From: Fasciola hepatica
Lineage: Eukaryota; Platyhelminthes; Trematoda; Plagiorchiida; Fasciolidae
Assembly (NCBI GenBank): GCA_948099385.1
Contig: CANUEZ040000105.1
Coordinates: 4,025,001-4,089,000 of the forward strand
DNA: 64,000 bases
Direction: 5' to 3'
Shown: piece by piece, positions 22,595-32,705 of the stretch
How positions within the stretch are numbered: position 1 is the first letter of the stretch
How the letters are laid out: every line of letters begins with the position of its first letter
The notes under the pieces: model-generated
The model's database searches: none
Seen by the model: only the letters and a program-made list of their open reading frames with translations
What the model was told of the DNA's origin: nothing
Translations under genes and position numbers: made by a program

Positions 22595-24170
22595 GTCTAT
22601 GGATTGAAGCAATCTTGCAGTTGTTTCACAGACGTTTTTGATGTATGGTAGTGTGGTCCTTCTGCTTGGTTGTGTTCTTTGATTTATTTTCCTATTCATC
22701 CCATACACGGTTCTTCTCATGAAATTTCTTGGATATCCGTTCCGCTGGAACATTCTGAAGAGGTAGTTTTCTTCTTGCTTTCTCAGTTCAATTGTGCTGC
22801 AGTGGGTTTTAGCTCTCGTGAACAGGGTCCGAATGCATGACCTTTTATGGCGATTTGGGTGATTGCTGTGAAAGCTTAATATTTGATCCGTGTGTGTTAG
22901 TTTCCGATACACAGATGTCTCCAGTGTGCCGTTGGCATTTCTTTTCACGAGCACGTCCAAAAATGCCAATTCTCCATTGTTCTCCGGTTCCATGGTGAAC
23001 TTATTGTCATTGAAGATGTTAATAATTATTTTTTGTGTGTTTTCAATATCCGAGCGTTTTATGATGACGAAAGTGTCATCCACATATCTGACCCAAAATG
23101 TCGGCAGGATCCTTGGTAGTGCAATGTTTTCCGGGGCCTGCATTACAGCTTCAGCGAGAAATCCGGATATTGGTGAACCCATTGGTGTTCCTTTGATTTG
23201 TTCGGACACGTCACCATCAAATTTGAAATAGGTGCATAGGCACATTTCCAGCAGTTCGTAAGTTGTTTGTGCTTCCAGTGGTTTGTCTGGGTAGTAGTCT
23301 TGAAGGAGTTCTTTGGTTACGTTCTTTGCTAAGTTCAAATCAATCGAAGTAAAAAGTGCAATGACATCAAATGAAATCATCACTTCGTCTTCTCCCGTGG
23401 CTACGTTTTTTATTCGTTCCAAAAACTGCTGCGCGTTGGTTACGGAGTTACTTGATCCACATATCAGTGGTTTCAAATGTCTCCATAGTTCTTTAGCCAA
23501 GTTATATGTTGGAGATCCAGGGAGGGAGAAGATGGGTCTGAGTGGAATATCTTATTTGTGTACCTTGGGCAATCCGTAGAATTGTGCGGCGTTTGAGGCT
23601 TCAGCTTTCATCCTCCAACGTTCCTCTTTAGTAATTCTTTGCAAGTCCTGTAACTTCTTAAGGGTTTTGTTGATTTTCTTTTTAAGTTTTTCGGTTGGAT
23701 CAGCGTCCAGTAGATAGTAGGTCGTGGTGTCATTCAGTAGTTGTTTTGCTTTTTCAATGTAATTGGCCTTGTCTAGGATGTCCGTCATTCTTACTTTGTC
23801 ATCCGGTAGGATGATGATGCTTTTATCCCTCTTCAGAGTTTGTAATGCTCTGTGTTCTATGTATGATAGAGCATTGAATGGTCTGTTTTGGAGCATGTTA
23901 GGGACCATGATTTGCCTTAGCTTGCATTTAGTATCCTCGGGCAAACCTGATGACTTGAGTGCATGTTCAGGTTCGGCGAGGTATTCCTTCGTTGTGGCGT
24001 TTCCCAGGTTGAAGTCGAGTCCCTTTTTGATTACTTGGTGCTCTTCAGTTTACAGTGGCCGAGATGACAAATTATTGACCCATGTCTTGTTTTCGGTTTC
24101 TTCGGGGCCCCTCACGAGCTTCTCTAGCTTTTTAGCTAATAATGAATTCTTCCTCTTCTGAAAATGGGTT
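22595..24170 (-). pseudogene. Penelope reverse transcriptase
   Basis: The RT of the Penelope-like element. In minus-strand order: LSSRPL and TEEHQVIKKGLDFN (broken by a TAA at 24051-24053 and a frameshift in an A-run near 24000), IILPDDKV, AAQFYGLPKVHK (a hallmark of this family), an in-frame TAA at 23552-23554, SLPGSPTYNLAKELW, ISFDVIALFTSIDL (motif A), KGTPMGSPISGFLAE (motif B), FWVRYVDDTFVI (catalytic YVDD), LAFLDVLVKR and TDQILSFHSNHP. Frames 23944-23552 and 23500-22586 are in the same phase, so the core needs only one codon change to be open. The polymerase core residues are intact. The copy is nevertheless inactive because of the stops and the gypsy insertion at its C-terminus. Confidence 0.92.
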
Positions 24171-24175
24171 ACTCG

Positions 24176-24554
24176 TCATTCAATGGCAGTCTCAATTCCT
24201 TTATTAGTTTCACTATCGACTATTTGTTTACACCAGCACTTAACCTCTGTCATTATATTTCTATACTTATTCATACGATTGTGAGCATCTGTAATCAGCG
24301 TGCGTACCATAAATTTGCCATTTTGTTTTGCTATCATCCATGCCCGTGGATGATTGGTTGGCGGTCTGCGGTTCACGCTTCCAGGCAGCATATTTCTTCT
24401 CAGACACTCGTGGAGAATAACTGCTCGCTGGTCGGGGCTTGTCGGCAGGCAAATATCTCCCAGCGGCAAACAGATTTGAGCGTTTCACGCCCACAGTTGG
24501 TCTCAACAGTTCCAAATATTTGTGTCCGTTGTAGCTCAGGTTGTTGGTTGCCAT
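24176..24554 (-). pseudogene. Penelope N-terminal coding region, fragmented
   Basis: Two overlapping minus-strand frames. One opens with MATNNLSYNGHKYLELL at 24554. The other (24469-24176) ends in MIAKQNGKFMVRTLITDAHN and RNIMTEVKCWCKQIVDSETN, which reads like a coding tail upstream of the RT. The short start (MATNN with LSYN) reappears on the plus strand near 53350, which supports it as a real conserved part of the family. No known domain is recognised. Confidence 0.55.
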
Positions 24555-24574
24555 GATGTTCTGATCGCTGAGCT
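24548..24574 (-). repeat. Penelope terminal direct repeat (5' copy)
   Basis: 27 bp identical to 16631-16657. It contains the ATG (24552-24554) of the N-terminal frame. The following plus-strand base differs between copies (T versus G), so the repeat is bounded here. Confidence 0.85.
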
Positions 24575-26519
24575 GGATTTCTCAAGAGCCGGCCAGTCTT
24601 ATGCAGTAAAAACGTCAGCTGTCGAACTGTAATGAGATGAATAAGATATAAAGAAATCTACAAAAGCAAGTCACAAAAAGCCCCAAGAAGGATCGCGAAG
24701 ACTGATGGGTTCAGGTAAACCAAGAAATAGTAGCAGAAGCTGCTTCAGGTAATAGTCGAAGACTGTTCAGACTTATTCGCAACACCGATGTACGGTGAAC
24801 CCCGGTCAGTAGAACGATATGCAATAGAAATAGAGCCTATTCATGGCAGACAAGAAAGGCTTGACCGTTGGGCCGAATACTTCAAGCAGCAATTGGGCTA
24901 GCCGCACGCTAATGTGGTTACTCCGACGTCAACATGTGGAATCCTTTGGGGAGTCTCACTTGAGCCCCCATCGGAGGCGTGAAAAAGCAGCCGGTCCCTA
25001 CGAACTTCCTCCAGTTCTTTTCAAAATGGGCGGTAGTGCGTTGATAAAATCACTCACCACCTTGATCCGTGATGTTTCGAACAAGGAGCGTATTCCGTTA
25101 TTACGGGGTGAGTTATTGATTACATCCATCTTCAAGAAGGCAATACGCAATGGCCGTATTATTCATCGTGGGATCAACTTAATCCAGCCAGTCACCACAG
25201 TATTGGCCTCAACTTTGCTGCACCGTCTGACACCGGCTTGCGAGTGGAACGCTCGCGAACAACAGGACGAATTCCGCCCAGGTCGAGGACGCATCGATCA
25301 GGTTTGACTCTTCGTCAGTTACTTGAAACGCGTCACACACACACACACACCATCGATCGACAAGATGGTTTTCCTCGACTTGAAAGACGCCTTTGATTCA
25401 ATGGACCAAGCAGCTCTATTTAGTGCCCTTCATCGAAAAGGTATGCCACAGAAGTTCGTGAATCTACTGAGATCATCGTACTCTCAAACTTCTGGCCGCG
25501 TGAGAGTTCACGGGAACCATTCGGCCCGTTTGAAACGATCAGCCGTGTTTGACAAGGATGTCGCATTTCCCCATTCCTGTTCAACTCCATCATCGATGAG
25601 ATAGTGGAAAATGCCTTCCAGAATCTTTAGGATGTAGGCGTCGAAGTGGCAAATAGTGAAGAGCTATGTGACCTACATTACGCGCACGATCTTGTGTTTT
25701 GTTTGAATGCACGAAACATGCTCACTTTGCACTAGGTAGACTCACAAGTGCTGTAGCTTTGCACCTTCAAAGTATAAAGTGATGTTGCAAGATTAGACGT
25801 CAACCGTTTCGAGCTTGATGCTCGATGGGGAGGTACTAAAAGCTGCCGATCGCTTTCACTTATCTCGGCACCAGCGTGACGTTGGATGGAAGTATGGTAG
25901 TAGAGGTGAGCACGCGCATTTTCAAGGCCCGAGCGGAATACGCTAGACTGAAGCAATTATGATGCCGACCTGATATTTCTCTGAAGTTGAAAGGTCGTGT
26001 GTACTGTGCCACGGTCCGTTTAGTTTTGTTGTATACTTGCGAGGCTTAAAGTCTGAGTGTGGATAGTATTCGTTGTCTTGAGGTTTTCAAGCGTCGATGT
26101 TCATGTAGTGTCGCCAAGATTAAATGGAATGACGCAGTGAGCAGTGCTGAGGTCAGAAATCGAGTATTGACTACTAGGTCAGGTGATGTTCTATTACAGC
26201 GTATCCAGATCAGTAAACCTCGTTGGTTGGGGCACGTGTGACGTATGCCAAACACACGTCTATCGTACCGTGTTCCGTTTTCTGTTTCTCCTAAAGAATG
26301 AAAGAAACGACGTGGAGGTCAACAAATGACGTAGCAGCGAAGAATAAAAAATGTGCAGCGAACTTTGGAAAAGTAGGTGTTTGACGTCTTTGTGGTTGAG
26401 GTCCAAAATATCCGTCAATCAGTTGGCCGGAGACACTGAAAGATATGGCAGCGAACCGTGAACATTGGCGATCGTTCAGTGACTTCTGATCACTGAGCTT
26501 AACGTTTGGGTCGCAAACG
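24575..26519 (+). pseudogene. RTE-like LINE reverse transcriptase, 3' part
   Basis: Continuation of the RTE copy whose endonuclease is at 15964-16449. The 154-codon frame 24843-25307 includes KAAGPYELPPVLFKMGG, IPLLRGELLITSIFKKAIRN, HRGINLIQ and EQQDEFRPGRGRIDQV, the fixed pattern of the RTE RT finger and palm. After a frameshift, 25323-25604 gives MVFLDLKDAFDSMDQAALF (motif A) and GMPQKFVNLLRSSYSQTSGRVRVHG. The YADD region is near 25675 in broken form (LHYAHDLVF, with H for D). The C-terminal part runs to about 26500. Several frameshifts and stops make it dead. A (CA)n tract at 25334-25351 sits in the RT. Confidence 0.9.
25334..25351. repeat. (CA)9 microsatellite inside RTE RT
   Basis: Perfect CA/AC run that encodes a His-Thr stretch just before the VFLDLKDAFDS motif. 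It may have expanded from a native RHTHT coding stretch. Confidence 0.85.
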
Positions 26520-26696
26520 TTGATTCCGAAGTTTCTACACTCATATGGCTTCGGAACAGGATGACTGAGAATTCAAATATCAAAAATGAAAATAACAGCA
26601 CAGAGCGAAAGAGTTCAAGCTAACCAAACTGGAAGTTAATCATCAAAGATCAAGGGTGAAGCTAGCGGAGCTGAAGCCGAAAAACTAGCGTCGAGT
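26520..26696 (+). mobile_element. Penelope 3'-untranslated fragment
   Basis: Plus-strand text (ACACTCATATGGCTTCGGAA, then GAGAATTCAAATATCAAAAA, then CAGCACAGAGCGAA) is a diverged match to the reverse complement of about 16860-16980, the 3' region of the Penelope element. It lies at the 3' end of the RTE copy and stops where repeat R1 begins. Confidence 0.65.
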
Positions 26697-28564
26697 CTTA
26701 GGCACTACCTCGTCCATTATATTATTGATCATATTATTGGTATATTTCTTGACCGTTGTCAAGACACATGTACAAGGCACAATCAGAGAATACTTCAGCA
26801 AATGACGATGTGAAGTATTCACAATTTCAAAATTTAAGAACCAAACCTTAGCAGAAATAAAACAATAAAGCTGGGCAGTGTTTGAGTGAACTAAAGTGGA
26901 GACGATTGACTCGTAAATGGCACATGAGCTTCGAATCCGTGGAGGGCCTTGTGGATGGCTGAAAAACATTGGGATTGCTGAAATGAGCCATACTGGAGAA
27001 TTCCGAGAGTACAGTTTTCGCAAGAACCGGTAAAACAACAGAAGCCGGAGATCACAACGTGGTTAGGGAGTTGATGTGGGAATAAAGCACAGTGTGCCTT
27101 ATGGGCTGAGGCGTACAGAAGGAGATGCGCGGGTGCATCAATTGGGTATTTGAAGACTCATTAACGGGGAACCAGGTGAGGGTGTTAGCAAGAGACACGG
27201 TTAAAAAGGAGGTCCACCTGGGGTTATCAAAGTGCAGTCAGAGAAGCCGGTGGGATATAGAGAAGGTTGATCCAAATTGGATAACTAATTATGGAGGGAG
27301 CCCGTGATATGAACGCAGGTGAGTCAGGTGTAATAAGATTGACTTCTCTGTATAGGTAATTTCAGTACCAAACGGAAATTCACTTGGAGGCAAAAAACTT
27401 CACGGGAAATGCAGTGTGCTTTTGAAAATGTTGAATGGTGTATGGACGTAGAACGGACTTTTAAGGAGGAGCCGTCGAAGAAACGGACTATCGGAGACAG
27501 ACGCATCTTGTGCGACCGAGCAAATATAGAGAGATGACGAGAAAGGGGATGAACAGCGGTGAGTGGGAGGAGGCCAAACCCGAGTGAACGGCAGAAGTTG
27601 TAAGAGTGTAAAGACAAGGTTTTTTGTATATGTGATAAAAAAATTAATAACCAAGTTCCCATTGGATGCAGGTGGCTGGTATTTTGTTCTATACAGACCG
27701 TGGCTGCAGCTGATGGCAGATAGAAAATGGTGAGGGTAGCAGCCAAAAGTGGCTGGGCGGGGAAATGAGGGGAGTAGGTTGGGAAAGCTACGGCAAGGGC
27801 TAGATCCCGGTCATCGATATCGTACTGCAACGCAGAATGAATTGAACTGTTTGTATGGAATACGGGAAGCAGATGTTGATCGGGTGTGGGTGACGATTAT
27901 TACCGGGAGTCCACTGCGCGGTCCGGTGAGAGTTTTATGAGGGATTGTTACTCGGGTTTAAGGATTACAACCATTGGTGAGCCACACAAGGTGTCCTGTG
28001 TGGCGTCAGCAGGCGTGAGTACAGGTTTAAACCATGGTCAATCCGATTGCTCAAATCGTTTAGGCCGTGCTGTAATCCGGGGGTAAAGTCGAGTTGACTG
28101 ATGGCTACCCAACTAACCGGCGCGATCTGGAAGAGATCAGGTATGCTGCAGTCTGGAGCATGTTCCAGCTGTGGGTTATGGTTATCGTTTTATTGGAAAC
28201 TAGACAATGGCCACTTTGTTACTAAACGGCCATTAGGCCGATATATGAGGGATCACCGGGCGGAGACTGGTAGTTTAGTAGGCTGGTTGGGTGATAATAG
28301 AGAATAAGAGAGGTTCTTAGAGCGGGCCTAGCAGGACTGCAAAACAATTTGGCTGGTAGGTGGTGAATGGAGAGAGGGAGCCCATTTGATGACCAAGAAT
28401 AAAGCAGTAGAAGAGGGTTGGATCAGAAAGATGAATGGGAAGAAAGGAAGACAGCAGTCTGGAAGTTGTATCAGCTGTGGGCGAGGACTGAAGAAATAGG
28501 GAAAAAGGAAAGAAAATGCTAGGAGTTAAGGTAAGATCTTTTCATGTGGACGCGGAAGCGCTGG
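26697..28564 (-). repeat. Non-coding repeat R1, copy A, distal part
   Basis: Minus-strand reading aligns by eye with the plus-strand copy at 51.5-53.25 kb: the AGAAATATACCAATAATAT tail, a block with CGATAACCATAACCCACAGC, and a block with CTACCAGTCTCCGCCCGG. A 168-codon minus-strand frame (27830-27324) starts with MQYDIDDRD and has a diverged counterpart starting MQYETNGRN in copy B, but neither resembles a known protein. The BEL tandem inserted at 28564/36412 splits copy A. The proximal part resumes at 36412. Confidence 0.7.
28560..28564. repeat. BEL target-site duplication, left
   Basis: GCTGG directly before LTR 1, matching 36412-36416. BEL/Pao elements usually duplicate 4-6 bp. Confidence 0.88.
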
Positions 28565-28923
28565 TGTAACGAATGAATACTGAAAATCCTTCTAAATGTT
28601 CAACGTGCTTTGTGAATTTGACTATATTTAACATTATCTTGGAAAGCTCGCTCATACACCACACATTTTCACGTTTGTTTATCCATGTGAGACATTTGAA
28701 TTTGGCCTTGAACCGTTTCTGACTGTCGTGCTTGAGCCACGGGGCTTTGGACCTTTGGGTTTTACTGTGAAGTCTATTTGGCCGCATACTTGAGGTTCGT
28801 ATATATTTGTATCCTTTGTGCATTTCAATTTAGTACCGTAGAAACTACGAATCAATCTTGTTCTGGTTTTGGGATTCGTTTGAATTGGCTACGCGTTGCT
28901 CGATTTGCGAGATTCGACTTACA
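28565..28923 (+). repeat. BEL LTR 1
   Basis: 359 bp, from TGTAACGAATG to GACTTACA (TG...CA). Identical by inspection to LTR 2. It differs from LTR 3 at one base (28918 C versus 36406 A). An antisense frame of about 90 codons covers most of it. Confidence 0.93.
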
Positions 28924-28961
28924 GTACTCAAGTGGAACCTGGACAAGAAAACTCATTGGAA

Positions 28962-31493
28962 ATGCCCAGACGAGGAAGCAAGGACATTTTGAGACAACAG
29001 GAAATAACTCGGCAAGTCTCTGGGGATGGTTCGGGTGTTATTGATTCTCTAGATAATACTAAGTTTACTAGCTCTGTCAGTGCCAGGTCATATATTTCTA
29101 ACCGCGATGCGTTTGACGATATTAGTACTTATAGAATGAGAGTAATAGAATTAGAAAACGAGCTGCGGTTAGCCAGAAAGGAAGCAGAGCCCCTTACACA
29201 AGGAACTGGTCTCAGAGAGCCAGCAAAGAGTCCACGTAGTTCACAATGTCAACATCGAAAAGGCACTGTGATCGACGAATATAAACCCTTGAGACAGCCT
29301 GAAACTACCGAGGTTTTGGCTCTTGACCTGCCGAGAGTGGAGCTGTCCCACTTCGACGGGCACCCCGAGCAATACTGTATATTCATGAAACAGTTCGAAA
29401 ATTTTGTTGAGTGCAAAGTTGCAGATCCTGGTCAAAGGTTTTTGTATTTATTACATTACTGTCGTGGGAGAGCCAAAAGTGCTATCGAAGGCTGCGCGAT
29501 GCTTGATCCACCGATGGGGTACATCAGGGCGCGCAGAATCCTGAAAGATTTGTTTGGACAACCATTCAAGGTGGCTAGAAGCCTAATTGATAGTGTTTTA
29601 TTGGAGGCGAAAAGGACTGAGGGCAAGGCTGAATCACTGTCGAGTTTGGTGATAAAAATGCAGAATTGCAGTATAGCACTGGAGCACTTAGGATACCAGT
29701 CTGATCTGAATGCATTGCACACACAGGAATGCATTGTCCGATGTCTATCTATTGATTTACAGAGCCGATGGGCAGAGGAAGCTGAAAAAATAAATATGCT
29801 TGAGCGGGAATCTACGTTCAACGATTTGACGGAGTTCATAGGTCGTCAATCCCGTATCGCCAACAGCCGATTTGGACAAATCGTACGCGAAAGTTGCAGA
29901 CTGGCGCGAAGGGAACCAACATCTCGAATTGTGGAGAAGGACTGTAACCAAACCCAGTCTTTGGCTAACATGCACATGATAAGTCAAAAACCCGAGAGGT
30001 CAGCTGAATGCAAGCTATGCAACTCCCTGCATCGGTTACCAGATTGTCCGACCTTTCATGGGATGAGTGTACCCGATCGGTGGTGCGCGGTAAAAAGGAT
30101 TGGCTCATGCTTTATGTGTTTGAACAACTCTCATCGAGCCTCTGAATGCAGCTTAAGAGTGAAATGCAACCAAGACGGATGCTTGGGTAATCATCACTCG
30201 TTACTGCATGGCCTTCTCAACAATAGACCTATTCAGCCAGATGAACCCAAAATTGTCTGTTCAACGGGACATGATGATTTCAAACCGGCAAGATTAGGCA
30301 TCGTACCTGTCGGTATCGTGACACCTAAAGGACTGAGGAGGGTCAATGCATTTTTGGACACGGGGTCGGATACCTCGCTGATTACTCGCGAGCTTGTAGA
30401 AAGCTGTGAACTAGTAGGCGAGCCTACCTCGCTCACTATCAGCACGATTGCAGGGGGTCATGTTAGCAATTCTAAGAGGCTGACCCTGCAGTTAACGTCT
30501 TTATCTGATGAGGGGACCGTAGAAATTCCGGAAGCTTTTGCAATAGACAGCTTGCCAATGAGACCAGTCGACTCTGTTAGATCGATCGCCAAGAGATGGT
30601 CTCATCTCAGGGACATAGAGTTCGAAGAAGTTTCTAGCCCCCACGTCGACATACTAATTGGATGCAATGTACCAGAGGCTCACTGGGTGCTTGAACAGAG
30701 CATAAGCAATCAAAAAGAACCATTCGCTACGCGAACGATACTAGGCTGGACACTTCTCGGACCCCTGACGAGCGAACTTCAACAATCGGCATCAATAAAT
30801 TGCTCAAATGTTGCTGAGAGAAGTGCCTCTGTAGAACACGATCAGCCTTTCGATATTGAATCCAACGGTCCATCTCAGGAAAGCGAAGTTCACTCGAAGG
30901 ATCAGTCGGCGCTTTCGATGGCGAATTCAAAGACGGGACTTCACAGTGGGCAACATGAAGTTGCTATACCCGAGAGACCACCGTCAAGTCACTTATTGAG
31001 AAAAGGAGAAGTTGCCCGGAGGCTTTTGAAATATCTCAAAAAAGGACACCAGCAGGTCACCCAAAGCAGCTTTAAATTTGCCGACCCAGTGACAGTGTAC
31101 GGTACCTGGGTGGAACTGCATGGCCGGCGGCGAAACAAAGTACCCTTTGCCAAAACAAAAATTGCTGAGCTGAAGTCAGTATCCCTAAACGAGCTCAAAA
31201 CGACTGCACTGGTATTGGGTTTTAAGGTAGCACGAATGCTAAAAGAGAACTGCATCACCGCCGAACTGAGCCTTGCCTATTGGACAGATCCTACAGTTGT
31301 GTTACATTACAGGAAACGGAAGAAACGAAGAACGTGTTCGAGACATCAGAGAGTTAATCCACTCGTAGCAGGAAACAGCGAGGAAAATGTTGATGATTCG
31401 AGCTCGAAACCACATACAAAAGACAAAGTAGCTCGCAGATCGCCTCGCTCCGAGTTACTCAGCACTTTATTGCATTTCATGCCCTACAACTAA
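28962..31493 (+). CDS. BEL Gag-protease-RNase H fusion without RT, unit 1
   Basis: 843 codons from the first ATG after the LTR (28962, MPRRGSKDILRQQ). The frame extends upstream into the LTR but has no ATG there. Residues about 121-290 carry the BEL/Pao Gag core (ELSHFDGHPEQYCIFMKQF, LLHYCRGRAKSAIEG). Cysteine-rich knuckles follow at about 350-410 (CKLCNSLHRLPDC, then CFMC-x4-H-x4-C). The aspartic protease has FLDTGSDTSLITREL at about 464 and DILIGCN at about 563, with ILGWTLLGPL after it. Then, instead of about 400-500 RT residues, the frame passes at about 670-710 into SVSLNELKTTALVLGFKVAR and YWTDPTVVLHY, which match the RNase H of Pao pol, and ends in a basic tail. RT YxDD and integrase are absent. 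The family usually encodes all of them in one ORF. Confidence 0.9.
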   Translation: MPRRGSKDILRQQEITRQVSGDGSGVIDSLDNTKFTSSVSARSYISNRDAFDDISTYRMRVIELENELRLARKEAEPLTQGTGLREPAKSPRSSQCQHRKGTVIDEYKPLRQPETTEVLALDLPRVELSHFDGHPEQYCIFMKQFENFVECKVADPGQRFLYLLHYCRGRAKSAIEGCAMLDPPMGYIRARRILKDLFGQPFKVARSLIDSVLLEAKRTEGKAESLSSLVIKMQNCSIALEHLGYQSDLNALHTQECIVRCLSIDLQSRWAEEAEKINMLERESTFNDLTEFIGRQSRIANSRFGQIVRESCRLARREPTSRIVEKDCNQTQSLANMHMISQKPERSAECKLCNSLHRLPDCPTFHGMSVPDRWCAVKRIGSCFMCLNNSHRASECSLRVKCNQDGCLGNHHSLLHGLLNNRPIQPDEPKIVCSTGHDDFKPARLGIVPVGIVTPKGLRRVNAFLDTGSDTSLITRELVESCELVGEPTSLTISTIAGGHVSNSKRLTLQLTSLSDEGTVEIPEAFAIDSLPMRPVDSVRSIAKRWSHLRDIEFEEVSSPHVDILIGCNVPEAHWVLEQSISNQKEPFATRTILGWTLLGPLTSELQQSASINCSNVAERSASVEHDQPFDIESNGPSQESEVHSKDQSALSMANSKTGLHSGQHEVAIPERPPSSHLLRKGEVARRLLKYLKKGHQQVTQSSFKFADPVTVYGTWVELHGRRRNKVPFAKTKIAELKSVSLNELKTTALVLGFKVARMLKENCITAELSLAYWTDPTVVLHYRKRKKRRTCSRHQRVNPLVAGNSEENVDDSSSKPHTKDKVARRSPRSELLSTLLHFMPYN

Positions 31494-32308
31494 TCAACTG
31501 GACCCATTTTTTCTGAAAGGTTGCAAATGTACTTAGTTCCAGTTTCTATCTAGCGTGCACATAGGCGAAGAGGAGAAATTCACCAGTATTTCACTTGAAC
31601 AGTTCAGGTGAGGCACACTAGCTGCGAGCACATTGTGAAACTATTATTATCTTTAAAGAAGAACATTTATTTACAATTTATACAATATTGATTGTCACAT
31701 ATTTTGTGCACAGAAAAACTTTGAAATACTCTGATGGATTCCAGTTTTCGATCAATCTCCGTGTTCATGTGTATTTCGATACTGTCCGCCGTACACTTGT
31801 TTTCGAAATTTATTAATAATCAGAAACCGGTTTTCATTTCTTTCGGAAGATTCGGTGCGTTAATTTTATGTAATTCCACTGGTTCGTGACCTGTCAATTT
31901 TACGCGATATCTCATTAGGCGCTGCACCTGCGTTCAACTTCTGCGCTCATGCTTGTAAACAAAATTAGTCTAACCAGTTGCTGCAATGGGTTACTGCTTG
32001 TGATGCTTAGACTTATTTCGTGCGGCGAAACACTTCACTCTGCGAAGCCTTCATCTTCATCGTGCGTCTGACTATATGCGCCGGTCTCCTGATGAATATG
32101 TCAATCTCAAGTTGTGCAGCGGGATTTGGAATTGATTCCTTATGGATTGTGCGATGATGACTACGGCAAAAACCTGTTTCACGTTCAGATAACACAGGAA
32201 GTTAGTATCCACAGGCACTGACAATAAGTTAAAGGTAGATAGGGTGAGAATCATGACCCCTTCCTGAACCTTAGACAACCATTTTCGCGGAAGGATTTTG
32301 GCCGGCGG
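31494..32308 (+). other. BEL internal non-coding region, unit 1
   Basis: About 815 bases from the stop to LTR 2. No ORF above 68 codons on either strand. The last 20 bases before the LTR (GGAAGGATTTTGGCCGGCGG) are purine-leaning and probably contain the polypurine tract. RNA packaging signals could lie here. The region corresponds to what remains after loss of integrase. Confidence 0.65.
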
Positions 32309-32667
32309 TGTAACGAATGAATACTGAAAATCCTTCTAAATGTTCAACGTGCTTTGTGAATTTGACTATATTTAACATTATCTTGGAAAGCTCGCTCATA
32401 CACCACACATTTTCACGTTTGTTTATCCATGTGAGACATTTGAATTTGGCCTTGAACCGTTTCTGACTGTCGTGCTTGAGCCACGGGGCTTTGGACCTTT
32501 GGGTTTTACTGTGAAGTCTATTTGGCCGCATACTTGAGGTTCGTATATATTTGTATCCTTTGTGCATTTCAATTTAGTACCGTAGAAACTACGAATCAAT
32601 CTTGTTCTGGTTTTGGGATTCGTTTGAATTGGCTACGCGTTGCTCGATTTGCGAGATTCGACTTACA
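32309..32667 (+). repeat. BEL LTR 2 (shared, central)
   Basis: 359 bp, shared as 3' LTR of the first unit and 5' LTR of the second. No target duplication or foreign DNA adjoins it: the left side is the end of internal unit 1 and the right side the start of internal unit 2. Confidence 0.93.
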
Positions 32668-32705
32668 GTACTCAAGTGGAACCTGGACAAGAAAACTCAT
32701 TGGAA

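Larger units (their letters stand above)
16631..24574 (-). mobile_element. Penelope-like element, split by a gypsy insertion
   Basis: A minus-strand Penelope-like element running from 24574 (5') to 16631 (3'). It has an N-terminal region, an RT, and a C-terminal GIY-YIG endonuclease, the order typical of endonuclease-positive Penelope elements. A 27-bp direct repeat marks both ends (24548-24574 and 16631-16657). At the 3' end it continues into a longer terminal-repeat region up to about 17.0 kb, while at the 5' end only 27 bp remain. A CsRn1-type gypsy interrupts it between the RT and the endonuclease, duplicating TTAT. Stops and frameshifts show the copy is inactive. It sits inside an RTE-like LINE of opposite orientation. 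Confidence 0.85.

Noticed and set aside
22890..23231. 113-codon plus-strand frame
   Set aside because: Antisense shadow of the Penelope RT.
28896..28961. Upstream extension of the BEL ORF into the LTR (22 residues starting with a TTG codon)
   Set aside because: The extension has no ATG and lies mostly inside the LTR. The first ATG after the LTR (28962) is a better start.
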